64,000 nt of DNA from Alisma plantago-aquatica (taxonomy: Eukaryota > Streptophyta > Magnoliopsida > Alismatales > Alismataceae). Under the pieces are notes generated by a model. The model was not told where the DNA came from, did no database searches, and saw nothing but the letters and a program-made list of their open reading frames with translations. The translations under genes were made by a program, and so were the position numbers. The DNA is taken from positions 1,535,681,072-1,535,745,071 of the forward strand of contig OY856409.1 in NCBI GenBank assembly GCA_963693085.1. The letters are read 5' to 3'. This document shows positions 12,582 through 24,100 of this stretch, one piece after another. Within the stretch, counting starts at the first letter, position 1. Every line of letters begins with the position of its first letter.

Positions 12582-13712
12582 CTATGTGCAGGCAGACTTT
12601 TCCGCCACTGCCTACTTGAGGAAGAGATCACTCTTGTCCTAGAACATTGTCACTCCAGCCCCACTGGAGGACATATGAGTTCGAAAAAGACAGCCACGAA
12701 AATCCTACAATTAGGTTTCTTTTGGCAAACAATAGCAAAAGATTCCCATGATTTTGTAAAATCATGCAACAAGTGTCAACTCTCCGGTGGTATAACAAAA
12801 CGAAACGAAATGCCTCTCACTATGTGGCAGGAGATCGAGATTTTCGATGTTTGGGGGATAGACTATATGGGTCCTTTCCCCTCTTCATATGGATACTCTT
12901 AGATACTGGTCGCTGTGGACTATGTCTCGAAATGGGTAGAAGCTATACCCACAGTTTCCAGTAATTCCAAACCAGTCATAAAGATGTTTAAAGATATCAT
13001 TTTTCCCAGATTTGGAGTCCCCCGAACTGTCATATCTAATGGTGGAACCCATTTTCTGGAGCAAAGCTTTGAAGCTCTCTTAAAGAAATAAGGATTCAAT
13101 CATAAAGTTGCCACGCCTTACCATCCACAGACCAATGGTCAGGTTGAAGTTTCAAATAGACAACTGAAGGCAATCCTAGAAAAAACAGTTAATAGACACC
13201 GCACTGACTGGTCCAACAAGCTTCCCGATGCCCTTTGGGCTTACCGAACAGCTTATAAAACACCAATTGGGACAACCCCGTTCCGTCTGGTATACGGGAA
13301 GTCATTTCATCTCCCAGTGGAACTGGAACATAAAGCTTGGTGGGCCATTAAACAACTGAATTTTGATTTCAAAAGTGTCAGAGAAAATAGGCAACTCCAA
13401 CTACAAGAGCTAGAGGAGCTCCGAATGACCGCCTATCAAAGTGCCAGGATTTATAAAGAACAAACCAAAATGTGGCACGATGGTCATCTTAAAAGGAAAG
13501 ACATCACCATGGGTGAAAAAGTCCTCCTTTTCAACTCCAAGCTCAAATTGTCCCCCGGAAAACTCCGCACAAAGTGGTCCGGGCCCTTCACCATCAAACA
13601 TATATACCCGACTGGAGCTATTACAATTATTGACAACAATGGAGGAGTAAGGATAGTCAATGGCCATCGTTTGAAAAAATACTACACTCCAGTAGATAAA
13701 ATGCCGAGATAG
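12582..13712 (+). pseudogene. Integrase of the Athila-lineage element (broken, one catalytic residue changed)
   Basis: The pol frame continues past TGA at 12579. The HHCC zinc domain is seen as HCHSSPTGGH then CNKCQ. The DDE core has the first Asp in WGIDYMGPF (12861) and the Glu in GQVEVSNR (13146). The second Asp is replaced by Asn (SNGGTHF, codon 13038-13040, GAT to AAT). Stops lie at 12900 and 13089. The C-terminal part (13317-13712) is open and has the Athila-typical [17 protein letters not shown] and [14 protein letters not shown], ending at TAG. No chromodomain is present, as expected for this lineage. The protein would insert element DNA into the genome. This copy is dead. Confidence 0.9.
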
Positions 13713-13920
13713 ACTATTGAGATCAGAGACTCCACAAAATCAGCATAACAACATCAAAACTTCGTCGAGCCAGTGACTTAAAACCCAGACGCTACTTGGG
13801 AGGCAACCCAAGATCTTCTTTTTGTTTTAAGTTACCTTAGGATTAACTTCTGAAAATATAAAAATTATATAACCAAAACAAATATAAAAATATAAAAATC
13901 AAAATAACCTTAACCCTCCC

Positions 13921-14051
13921 AAACGGTCTTGAAACCGTTCAGAGCCAAACGGTCTTGAAACCGTTCGGAGCCAAACAGTCTCGAAATCGTTTGGAGTCAA
14001 ACGGTCGCTAAACCGTTTGGAGTCCAAAATGGTCGCTAAACCGTTTGACCT
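13921..14051 (+). repeat. Five 26-bp hairpin repeats after pol
   Basis: Monomers start at 13921, 13947, 13973, 13999 and about 14026. Each has the form AAACGGTC(N)AAACCGTT, so each can fold into a hairpin. The period is the same as in the LTR array. They precede a TATA box at 14083. Confidence 0.9.
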
Positions 14052-14082
14052 AAGGGTTTTATAAGGTCAACCCCCTGAATCC

Positions 14083-14092
14083 TATAAATATA
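14083..14092 (+). promoter_or_regulatory. Candidate internal promoter for the accessory region
   Basis: CCTATAAATATAACC follows the hairpin array by about 30 bp, echoing the repeat-then-CCTATAAATA layout of the LTR. Without the nested element it lies about 560 bp upstream of the ATG at 27124. Transcription from here is an inference. Confidence 0.5.
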
Positions 14093-16969
14093 ACCCCCCT
14101 CTTTCTTCTTTCTTTTGACTCTGGACATGTAGCATCCAACTAACAAAAACATAATTAACTAATGCGGAAGCGTTCACTAAGCAGCAGATTATAGAAAATC
14201 ACTAAAAATTTAAAACCTTTTTTAAAGAGACCCAATCATAGGAAAACTCTTTCAACAAGAACCAATGTATTACATTTACACCATGGTTCATAAGTATATA
14301 TCTTATACCATCTCTTTTCAAGGGTTACAACATCAACTGCCTTGTTAAAAGCTAAACACAGACAACATAATAACCTCGAGGCATCAAGCCAAAATCTCAA
14401 AATGATACATTAAAAGAACTAAGTACTAACTCCGAGGACCTGAGAGTACAGAGACGACACATAGGACTTCTATCTACCAAACATGATAGACAGCACACTC
14501 AACCTGAGTTGTCACTGCTGTCCTTGTAGCTGCTGATGTTCTTCATCCGAAAGATATTATCAGTCTCTTTCACACTCGTCCACATAAAATTGTTGGTTCC
14601 GACGGGGGTGAGACAATTGAAAATTGCCCCAGCGAGAGATATAACTCTCCGCCAGAAACATCATTATTGTAGTTTAATTAATATAAAACTGAGCAGAGGA
14701 TAAGCAGTTTAGATCATTCTCATCTTTTAAAGTATTACACATATCTATGATTCAACAGTAATTCATCTATTCTCTTTATAAGAAATAGAAAGAACATGTA
14801 TAACATTCATCTACCATACATTTTCAACATCTCAAGCTTTGCTCATGTCATTCATTATTCTGATGTGTCACCCATGATTCATTCTTGTTTCTATTTGTTG
14901 GCCTTAGCCAATCTGCTAAACAAGTATTCACTTATGCCAGACATGTGATTATATAAATCATCATGTATTATTCAAGCATTAAACTATATCAATCAGGTAT
15001 AAATGTTTCAGGCATTGGACTATACCAATCATTATTACACATCCAAGCATTGGACTTTAACCAAACCTAATTACAGGCATTAAGCCTCTGTCAGGTATTT
15101 CTAATTATAGAGGCATGGATAGCATGTGAAACATAACTATCAACATGAGATATCTAGCATCATGGTTATAATCAACAGTAGCAGTAAGATATCAACATAA
15201 GCATGACCATTGTATGTACACAATTACAGTCTTATGCATATCCACAACATAAGTATAATTACTATCTCTTAGTTGCACTAAGCATCATCTTTATGTAAAG
15301 AGAACAAACATGGGTTTCCATTCAATGTGAAGCGTCATGTATAACCCTAAACAGATATGCTATACGGCTGTATTACATCTTTTATTATGCCCTGGGGAAT
15401 TTGAATCGTACCATTCAAAGTCCAACCGACCCCTGCGAAGGGCTATTCGGTTCCGTACAAGATCTAGGAGTACCGGCATCCTAAGATCTCTTCCCCTCGG
15501 TCAGTACGAGTAAACTGCAGTGACATACCAGTCAAACTGCCAACAGTGACATATAGTCAACTGATAACAACTAGTCCGTACTTGGTACAAGTTACGACAC
15601 TAGAAAACAGGGTATACAAAACCCTCTAATCCGAGGTACAACCGCAGCTGTCCTCAATCACATCAAATATTTGAGGCATGACCATAGCCATCCTCTGTAA
15701 CCTGCAATTGTGGATGACAAGTATATATATATCCTCAACCTGCCACCCCCGCATATTCAACAATATGCGCTCCGAGTTTCCCTTAGGAATACTCGTTTCA
15801 CCATCCAGCAAGTTCTGACACTGAAGATGGTTCTACGGCACAGGGCACTACATGATTAGATTTGCACTTAATTAGTTATGCCAATTAGGTGAATTAAGGC
15901 TGCATCAAACAAGTGGACATACAAACCCTAATTCATTTCTAGCAAGCATATAAATATCAAAACCTGAAAAGATATAAAACATATGAAACATAATTTCTCA
16001 TCTCTTCATCACATGGTAATATTCACTTGTCATTCATTAGATTACACCAATTATCATATTATCACAGGATATAAATCCTTTTCACAATAGCACAGGGTAT
16101 CAACCCTTATCAACATAAGAGGAATACACCTCATTCAGGGCTCAATCATGCCCATGAAACATCTTGTTACTTCTTACCAGGTAACATCTAACCATATGGC
16201 TCACAAGGCCATTAAACATCTTGTCACCTCTCACTAGGCAACAATAACATATTAACTCATGTAATATAATAGTAACACCACTATTTCCTCCACAGGGTTA
16301 GGGTTTACTATTCACATCAATTAGGGTTTCATGTTTATTTTATCAATACAACCCTAATATATTGTTCCATACATCTAGGAGCATCCATCGACATTCCAAG
16401 TATTTAATATTCTTATCATTTATCATTAAATGATCATCAACACAAGGTATGAGTTTATCTCTCATCATTATCATGGTATGATTACATCATACTCATTTTA
16501 GCTTACTTATCAAGTATGTTAAACTCATTACATTTCATTGTGACAATTTACATAACACTCTCCTTGTGTATCTTATCTAAAAATATTGGATTTGAGATGC
16601 ATCAAGGTATATCAACCCTGAAATGCTAAATGTGATATCTATCATGTCTCAATGTGTCACTTCCCTCATCACTTCTATCTTACATGAGTTTATTAACTTA
16701 TCTTATAATAAGGAATTTCACATCTTAATACTTTCATCCACCAACCTATCACCTTTACCATGATGTGCATAGATCACACACAAGGATTGTCCAACTATCT
16801 TCAATGATATGGACTCATCTCAAATTAAGGAATTGCTTGTTATAAGGTTGCCTATAGTCAACCACTTAAGATATTTCATCATTATAGGGTATTACTCATT
16901 ATTTCATCATTAAGGTTTACTCATATCATTACCCAGACATCAGGGTTATGATTTATCATCATATTGCCC

Positions 16970-17370
16970 ATGATTAGAATTCCATGCACTATAGCCCAAA
17001 TTTAGGGTTTTACATAGCTTTACTCTGTGTTAGGTTTAAGGTTTCATATGACATCGCCCTCAATTAGGGTTTCACATGGAATCATCCTCAATTAGAGTTT
17101 CTCAGGGAATCACCCTCAATTAGGGTTTCACTAATCATCCCAATTAGGGTTTCATTCAATTACCCATAAATTAGGGATTCATTATTCCTCTAATTAGGGT
17201 TTGGTATTTCATTACCTTAAATTAGAGTTACCCAAGTCATTACCCTTAATTAGGGTTACACTATTACCCTTAATTAGGGTTACACTATTACCCTAGATTA
17301 GGGTTTTACTCAAAATTTCCCTAAATCAGGGTTAGGGTTCGTTAACCTTCTCAATTAGGGTTTCTTGATC
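16970..17370. repeat. Dense AATTAGGGTTT array inside the LTR
   Basis: About a dozen or more copies of (A)ATTAGGGTT(T/A) with variable 10-25-bp spacing. The core resembles the plant telomere unit TTTAGGG, but units are not head to tail. The same array is at about 24000-24400 in the other LTR. Confidence 0.75.
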
Positions 17371-17554
17371 TCTTTACTAAGGATCCTACCCTAAATCACC
17401 ATATGAATCATACTCATGTATGAATTCATTTCTATCATTCTCTCCACTTGATTTGGTTACATCAACCATATGATCAAATACAAACAACTATGTTTGACAT
17501 AGTATACTGAGTTATTGCTTCCATAAACAATTAGGGTTTGCTTAATTGAATAGC

Positions 17555-18110
17555 CTTCAACTCACGATTCCTTGGGAGTTAATCCCTCAAATTTGGTGAG
17601 TCATTATACCACATAATTAGGAACAGTAATCCCAAACATTCAACCCTTGGTCAATGCATTCAAACGGTCTTGAGACCGTTTACCCAAAAAGGTCAATTAA
17701 ATCAGATTGAAAATCAGCACTTAATTCAATTAGGTTTCCCTAATTGATTAGGCTTCAACTCACGATTCCTTGGGAGTTAATCCCTCAAATTTGGAGGGTC
17801 ATTAACCAACATCATTATAAACAGGAATCCTAAACCGTCAATGCTTGGTCAACACACTCAAATGGTCTTGAAACCGTTTTCCCAAACAGGTCAAGTTGAT
17901 CAGGTTGAAAATCAGCATTTAATTCAATTCGATTTATCTAATTGATTGGCCTTCAACTCACGATTCCTTTGGCGTTAACCCCTAAAATTTGGAGGGTCAT
18001 TATCCTACATAATTAGGAACAAGATTCCCAAACGGTCAACGCTTGTTCAACCATATCAAATGGTCTTGAAACCGTTTTCCCTAAAACAGTTTTCTGAAAC
18101 TGCATAGCCA
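17555..18110. repeat. Three 198-bp tandem repeats, each with an AAACGGTC hairpin (left LTR)
   Basis: CTTCAACTCACGATTCCTT begins units at 17555, 17753 and 17951, an exact 198-bp spacing. Each unit carries one palindrome: AAACGGTCTTGAGACCGTTT at 17662-17681 and variants near 17861 and 18057. Confidence 0.9.
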
Positions 18111-19580
18111 ATCAATTTAAAACGATTTGGAATAGATATCAAGACCATTTGGCTTGGTACTTTTCTTTGGATAAGCATATAGGATGATGTCATCATCCCC
18201 TTCCTTCGAAAAACCAAGAACAGAAACTGTTCTTGATGGAAATTGCAGCAAGGAAACAAGTATGTATCAAATTGAAGAAAACAATCAACAAAGCATAATT
18301 GATTGATGCAATAGCAATGATTAAGGGTTTGAGTTATAAAACCCGCCTCCAATTGAGCTCCAAAGCTTCAAGCTCACGCCATTAATGGTGGATGAAGCTC
18401 TAGCAACTCCCCCTAAGCTCGTCCTCAAGCTTTTGGATGAAAAAGTTGGCTAGGGTTGAAGAGGAGATCCAAATAAGAAGAAATCAATGATTTATTTTTT
18501 ATTTCCACCATGGAATCAAGGAGAACGAAGGTCAAGGACCTTACCAACAGGTTGGGGTCGTCCTCCTGCTCCTCCACAGCTCCTTAGTCGTTTTACAAGA
18601 AAGGGTAAAGAAAAGAATCCGAAATAGCCTTTGTTTTGGCTTGGTAAAGGTACTTTTATAAGAAACTTGATGAGAGAGAAAATGCATTATTAAAATGCAT
18701 TAAATTCCAAAAATATGGCCGCCTCTTCCCCCTCAAATTCCCCTCAAAATCCTTAAGGACGAGGCTATCTTCATTGCCTCTTATTCCTCTTCATTATCCA
18801 TCAATTTAAAGAAAAGCAAATTAAGCACCTTAGATCATATTATAATAATATTCCAATTTGAGTGGATATTGCTTTTCTTTATAATAATGGTGAGTGGGTT
18901 ATCCACTTGCTTGAGATATTTTCGTGGCCTAGCAAAGTCACAAATGTGTTCACACTTGAGCAAATTCAACCATCTCGTTTTTGGTTGAAGGCCCTTCAAT
19001 TATTATATTTGTTTTTACACTAAATAGAATTAGGGTTTCAATTAGGATTAAATCTTGATTATTTTAATATCAAGATTCTCTCTCCTCCAACTTAATTCAA
19101 ATGAGGCGCCCCTCTCATTTTATTTTCTCTACTTGATGCCAAGAAACATTAGGGACCTTATTGAAGTGGTAATTTACATATTACACCCTGGGTTTTGGGT
19201 AAATTGCACATTACACCAAAACTAGGTTTTCATGCACATACATTGCTTTATCAGCTCTTTCTTGGTATTTAGGCTTCCATAAGCCATACCTCAGCATCAT
19301 CTTTACTCTCATGATGCTTCAACACATGAGGAACATATTATCATGCACAATTTGCACTTAAACCCCTCAACTTGGGTAATTTGCACTTTAGTCCAAAACA
19401 GGCAAAACATTGATTTCAACAATGTTTAAAAAGGATAAGAATTGTAATATAAGTTCCTCTTGAACCATAATTACCTTTCACAAGATGAGATTAAGCATTT
19501 AATCATCTTTCTTAATCAAAACACCTAGGGTTAAGGTATAACCCAGGTCAGGGGTGTTACAAATTATAAACCCCTAACAA

Positions 19581-19600
19581 GGATTTCGTCCTCGAAATCC
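19581..19600 (-). promoter_or_regulatory. Conserved GAGGACGAAAT hairpin near the 3' LTR
   Basis: GGATTTCGTCCTCGAAATCC has 8-bp self-complementary arms around a 4-nt loop and lies 19 bp from the LTR. Similar hairpins precede the LTRs at 2502, 2735 and 38975. Confidence 0.6.
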
Positions 19601-21141
19601 AGATAAAGGAAGACAAATGTATATTATTCATCATACTATCTAGTCTTCACATATCATCTCCTTATTATAGATACACCATAAAACTTTGATCAGCACCAAG
19701 TGTTTGCATACAAAATTCTCATAGAATCAACACACAAGACACATGCCCCACTGTCCCTCATCATTGACTATAGAGTCAACTTTGTGTCAAATAACACTTT
19801 TCTTATTCAGAGAAGCATCATACATTCTTTATTAGTATCATGTTTATGCAGAGCATAAACCCCTAACATATGATGTTCATATTATTATAATCAGACTAAT
19901 TTCACAGTTGACCAATCCAGGTAGCCAACCTAACCCATCTGATATCTCTCAGATACCATAATCTTTCACCTTGATATCTATCACATGTGTTGGAAACACA
20001 TCATATATATCTCTTCATTTCATCTTGGAACATTATGTGTTTCATATGTCCTCATCTTGGGACCAAAGTCCAAGATAACTGATACTTTTCTAAGTATCCA
20101 TCACATGAACACATTTATCTTATGCACATCAAGTGTCCTAAGACCCACTTGATGGTCATGTCCCTGAAAGGAAAGAAAACAAGGATTCATATTCCTCTTA
20201 TTAATTTATGTATTTTCAACTATTCATGAATCATTTACTCTTTAGCTCTTCCTAGGTTCCTTGCCTTTAGCATAGGAATTATAAGGATGATTACATGACA
20301 TTATCCATTTAGCATGTTTATGATCATCTCATGATCTCATCATATTTCCCATTTCTTCGTTAGGGAAAATACATTTATTATACTTACATCATTATTGAAC
20401 AGGTTTCATTTCCCTTATTCTTATCCTTATCTTATGAGGAGTACACTTTTATTTCCTCATACAACATGCTCATTTGAGATTATCTCAGACTTCTCTTTCT
20501 TATACTTAGTATATCACACATTTATTCATTCCATATTTATGATTTCATGATACTCATTAGATTGTATCAGAATGATTGCTTGATCAGGGCAATCAGAGAG
20601 ATTATAATCTAAGAGTTTCCATACTCACTTTATCATCAATAGTTGTATACCTGGCCAGGGTATATAAATACTGAGATTAGGTAGTATGCACTTTATTTGT
20701 GATCATATTCCTCACTTTTAATATCATTATACACACATGACTTTCCCATGTTCCAACATGACTAAGTCATTTAGGAACTCTTTTAAAGCTCAAACTTCTA
20801 TATTAAGGACTGATAACCTAGATCGTAAAGCTAGTATCCAGTCCACTATATGCATTACTGTTGCTCTAATCTACCCAACAGTAATACTTAAAGAAAGATT
20901 TTCTTATCATAAATGGATCAACTAGGAGACTCTTAGGCAATTGTCTCTGTCTTGCCTGCTCCCATGCACCTCTTCTTGGTGCAATATTGCTGCTCTCAGC
21001 AGCAATCTCCTCATGTGACCCAGTCATCTTTAAGTTCTTCTTCTCTTATATGAGCAGAAGACATTATCAGATACACTAGATGATACCAGAACAGACTCTA
21101 CTACCTTAGTCCTATGTCTCTGTAGACTCAGCGAACCTAGA

Positions 21142-21153
21142 GCTCTGATACCA
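21142..21153 (-). promoter_or_regulatory. Primer-binding site (initiator-Met tRNA) of the LARD-like element
   Basis: GCTCTGATACCA on the plus strand is TGGTATCAGAGC on the minus strand, the classical initiator-Met tRNA complement, 6 nt from the LTR end at 21160. Confidence 0.92.
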
Positions 21154-21159
21154 CTTAAT

Positions 21160-24100
21160 TGTAGCATCCAACTAACAAAAACATAATTAACTAATGCGGA
21201 AGCGTTCACTAAGCAGCGGATTATAGAAAATCACTAAAAATTTAAAACCTTTTTCAAAGAGACCCAATCATAGGAAAACTCTTTCAACAAGAACCAATGT
21301 ATTACATTTACATCATGCTTCATAAGTATATATCTTATACCATCTCTTTTCAAGGGTTACAACATCAACTGCCTTGTTAAAAGCTAAACACAGACAACAT
21401 AATAACCTCGAGGAATCAAGCCAAAATCTCAAAACGATACATTAAAAGCACTAAGTACTAACTCCGAGGACCTGAGAGTACAGAGACGACACATAGGACT
21501 TCTATCTACCAAACACGATAGACAGCACACTCAACCTGAGTTGTCACTGCTGTCCTTGTAGCTGCTGATGTTCTTCATCCGAAAGATATTATCAGTCTCT
21601 TTCACACTCGTCCACCTAAAATTGTTGGTTCCGACGGGGGTGAGACAATTGAAAATTGCCCCAGCGAGAGATATAACTCTCTGCCAGAAACATCATTATT
21701 GTAGTTTAATTAATATAAAACTGAGCAGAGGATAAGCAGTTTAGATCATTCTCATCTTTTAAAGTATTACACATATCTATGATTCAACAGTAATTCATCT
21801 ATTCTCTTTATAAGAAATAGAAAGAACATGTATAACATTCATCTACCATACATTTTCAACATCTCAAGCTTTGCTCATGTCATTCATTATTCTGATGTGT
21901 CACCCATGATTCATTCTTGTTTCTATTTGTTGGCCTTAGCCAATCTGCTAAACAAGTATTCACTTATGCCAGACATGTGATTATATAAATCATCATGTAT
22001 TATTCAAGCATTAAACTATATCAATCAGGTATAAATGTTTCAGGCATTGGACTATACCAATCCTGATTACACATCCAGGCATTGGACTTTAACCAAACCT
22101 AATTACAGGCATTAAGCCTCTGTCAGGTATTTCTAATTATAGAGGCATGGATAGCATGTGAAACATAACTATCAACATGAGATAACTAGCATCATGGTTA
22201 TAATCAACAGTAGCAGTAAGATATCAACATAAGCATGACCATTGTATGTACACAATTACAGTCTTATGCATATCCACAACATAAGTATAATTACTATCTC
22301 TTAGTTGCACTAAGCATCATCTTTATGTAAAGAGAACAAACATGGGTTTCCATTCAATGTGAAGCGTCATGTATAACCCTAAACAGATATGCTATACGGC
22401 TGTATTACATCTTTTATTATGCCCTGGGGAATTTGAATCGTACCATTCAAAGTCCAACCGACCCCTGCGAAGGGCTATTCGGTTCCGTACAAGATCTAGG
22501 AGTACCGGCATCCTAAGATCTCTTCCCCTCGGTCAGTACGAGTAAACTGCAGTGACATACCAGTCAAACTGCCAACAGTGACATATAGTCAACTGATAAC
22601 AACTAGTCCGTACTTGGTACAAGTTACGACACTAGAAAACAGGGTATACAAAACCCTCTAATCTGAGGTACAACCGCAGCTGTCCTCAATCACATCAAAT
22701 ATTTGAGGCATGACCATAGACATCCTCTGTAACCTGCAATTGTGGATGACAAGTATATATATATCCTCAACCTGCCACCCCCGCATATTCAACAATATGC
22801 GCTCCGAGTTTCCCTTAGGAATACTCGTTTCACCATCCAGCAAGTTCTGACACTGAAGATGGTTCTACGGCACAGGGCACTACATGATTAGAGTTGCACT
22901 TAATTAGTTATGCCAATTAGGTGAATTAAGGCTACATCAAACAAGTGGACATACAAACCCTAATTCATTTCTAGCAAGCATATAAATATCAAAACCTGAA
23001 AAGATATAAAACATATGAAACATAATTTCTCATCTCTTCATCACATGGTAATATTCACTTGCCATTCATTAGATTACACCAATTATCATATTATCACAGG
23101 ATATAAATCCTTTTCACAATAGCACAGGGTATCAACCCTTATCAACATAAGAGGAATACACCTCATTCAGGGCTCAATCATGCCCATGAAACATCTTGTT
23201 ACTTCTTACCAGGTAACATCTAACCATATGGCTCACAAGGCCATTAAACATCTTGTCACCTCTCACTAGGCAACAATAACATATTAACTCATGTAATATA
23301 ATAGTAACACCACTATTTCCTCCACAGGGTTAGGGTTTACTATTCACATCAATTAGGGTTTCATGTTTATTTTATCAATACAACCCTAATATATTGTTCC
23401 ATACATCTAGGAGCATCCATCGACATTCCAAGTATTTAATATTCTTATCATTTATCATTAAATGATCATCAACACAAGGTATGAGTTTATCTCTCATCAT
23501 TATCATGGTATGATTACACCATAATCATTTTATCTTACTTATCAAGTATGTTAAACTCATTACATTTCATTGTGACAATTTACATAACACTCTCCTTGTG
23601 TATCTTATCTAAAAATATTGGATTTGAGATGCATCAAGGTATATCAACCCTGAAATGCTAAATGTGATATCTATCATGTCTCAATGTATCACTTCCCTCA
23701 TCACTTCTATCTTACATGAGTTTATTAACTTATCTTATAATAAGGAATTTCACATCTTAATACTTTCATCCACCAACCTATCACCTTTACCATGATGTGC
23801 ATAGATCACACACAAGGATTGTCCAACTATCTTCAATGATATGGACTCATCTCAAATTAAGGCATTGCTTGTTATAAGGTTGCCTATAGTCAACCACTTA
23901 AGATATTTCATCATTATAGGGTATTACTCATTATTTCATCATTAAGGTTTACTCATATCATTACCCAGACATTAGGGTTATGATTTATCATCATATTGCC
24001 CATGATTAGAATTCCATGCACTATAGCCCAAATTTAGGGTTTTACATAGCTTTACTCTGTGTTAGGTTTAAGGTTTCATATGACATCGCCCTCAATTAGG

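Larger units (their letters stand above)
14128..19561 (-). repeat. 3' LTR of the nested LARD-like element
   Basis: On the plus strand it runs TGTAGCATCC...GGTGTTACA; on the minus strand TGTAACACC...GGATGCTACA. Same length as its partner at 21160-26593. A TATAAAAG box is visible on the minus strand at about 18651-18660. The ORFs at 15626-15811 and 18056-18352 recur in the partner LTR with no known domain and are taken as chance. Confidence 0.93.
19562..21159 (-). other. Non-coding interior of the LARD-like element
   Basis: The stretch contains no ORF with a recognisable domain. The only notable one, 20737-20925, is a 62-codon plus-strand frame. At its left end on the minus strand is a polypurine-like and hairpin segment. 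At its right end is the primer-binding site. The rest is AT-rich with no visible structure. Confidence 0.85.

Noticed and set aside
15626..15811. 61-codon minus-strand ORF present in both LTRs of the LARD-like element (also 22658-22843)
   Set aside because: Conservation only reflects the recent common origin of the two LTRs; no known domain, and one substitution between copies is uninformative.
16970..17370. Interstitial telomere
   Set aside because: TTAGGG motifs are irregularly spaced and identical in both LTRs of one element; not a (TTTAGGG)n tract.
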